Below are positions 31,751 to 31,853 of a DNA stretch of 31,853 nt, piece after piece; the first letter of the stretch is position 1; every line of letters begins with the position of its first letter. The notes beneath the pieces are model-generated. The model was not told where the DNA came from. It ran no database searches and saw only the letters and a list, made by a program, of their open reading frames with translations. The position numbers were made by a program, and so were the translations under genes. Origin of the DNA: Sphaeroforma sirkka (Eukaryota; Opisthokonta; Ichthyosporea; Ichthyophonida); the NCBI GenBank assembly GCA_001586965.3, contig LUCW03002471.1:1-31853 (forward strand), given 5' to 3'.

Positions 31751-31853
31751 ATGAGCAAAGCTTCACTATTGGGCTTTCTCGGGGGCGCGGCTGTTGGTAC
31801 CGGAGCCTTCCTAGGTATGCAACCTCACAAGCGTTATAGGTTAGACTTCGCTT
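31751..31853 (+). CDS. 5' end of a gene running off the right edge; hydrophobic N-terminus
   Basis: ATG at 31751 opens MSKASLLGFLGGAAVGTGAF, a Gly/Ala-rich hydrophobic stretch like a signal anchor or a small mitochondrial membrane protein. The frame stays open to the window end (continuing LGMQPHKRYRLDFA). CTAG|GTATGC at 31815 could instead be a 5' splice site closing a 64-base first exon. A at -3 supports the start. No family can be named from so few residues. Confidence 0.45.
   Translation, partial: MSKASLLGFLGGAAVGTGAFLGMQPHKRYRLDFA

Overview
This is eukaryotic nuclear DNA. Its genes are split by GT-AG introns, large stretches are AT-rich, and minisatellites, (TA)n tracts and short telomere-like TTTAGGG/CCCTAAA tracts are frequent. 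The HMG-CoA reductase is the class I, membrane-anchored eukaryotic type with a sterol-sensing-like region. A unicellular holozoan or other repeat-rich protist is a reasonable guess; I cannot name the species from sequence alone.

Layout. 1-1512 is a minisatellite that runs off the left edge. 2223-3991 (minus) holds exons of a cysteine-rich, probably secreted or cell-surface protein with a very acidic exon upstream; the joins are not fully resolved. About 4470-5430 and 5900-6135 are AT-rich microsatellite ground, with one exon of a small Gly/Tyr/Asp-rich secreted-type protein between them (5541-5827, minus). 6560-9380 is mostly simple repeats with one weak exon candidate (7657-7829, plus). 9406-10047 (plus) is a C2H2 zinc-finger gene of the CX4C (TFIIIA/Zic/Gli-like) kind, whose seventh finger is cut by an apparent one-base deletion. 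10053-12270 is repeats.

The main gene is an HMG-CoA reductase on the minus strand, 29044 down to 12625. I could join 13 exons with compatible phases, giving about 1528 residues: one N-terminal membrane segment, a long lumenal-type loop, a sterol-sensing-like membrane block, a long His/Thr/Gln/Ser-rich linker, and a complete catalytic domain with all four catalytic residues. All four segments lie in exons with consensus splice sites. The largest intron (16904-22684) is almost entirely two minisatellites, one of them about 4.9 kb with higher-order structure.

The most unusual observation is that several introns of this gene contain local copies of their own splice junction. Exon 7's donor is repeated about 20 times, exon 3's donor about three times, and the acceptors of exons 6, 7 and 9 each have an intronic copy. 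This suggests that introns here grow by tandem duplication across the exon/intron boundary. 29045-31750 holds no gene I can support. At 31751 a new plus-strand reading frame starts and runs off the right edge.
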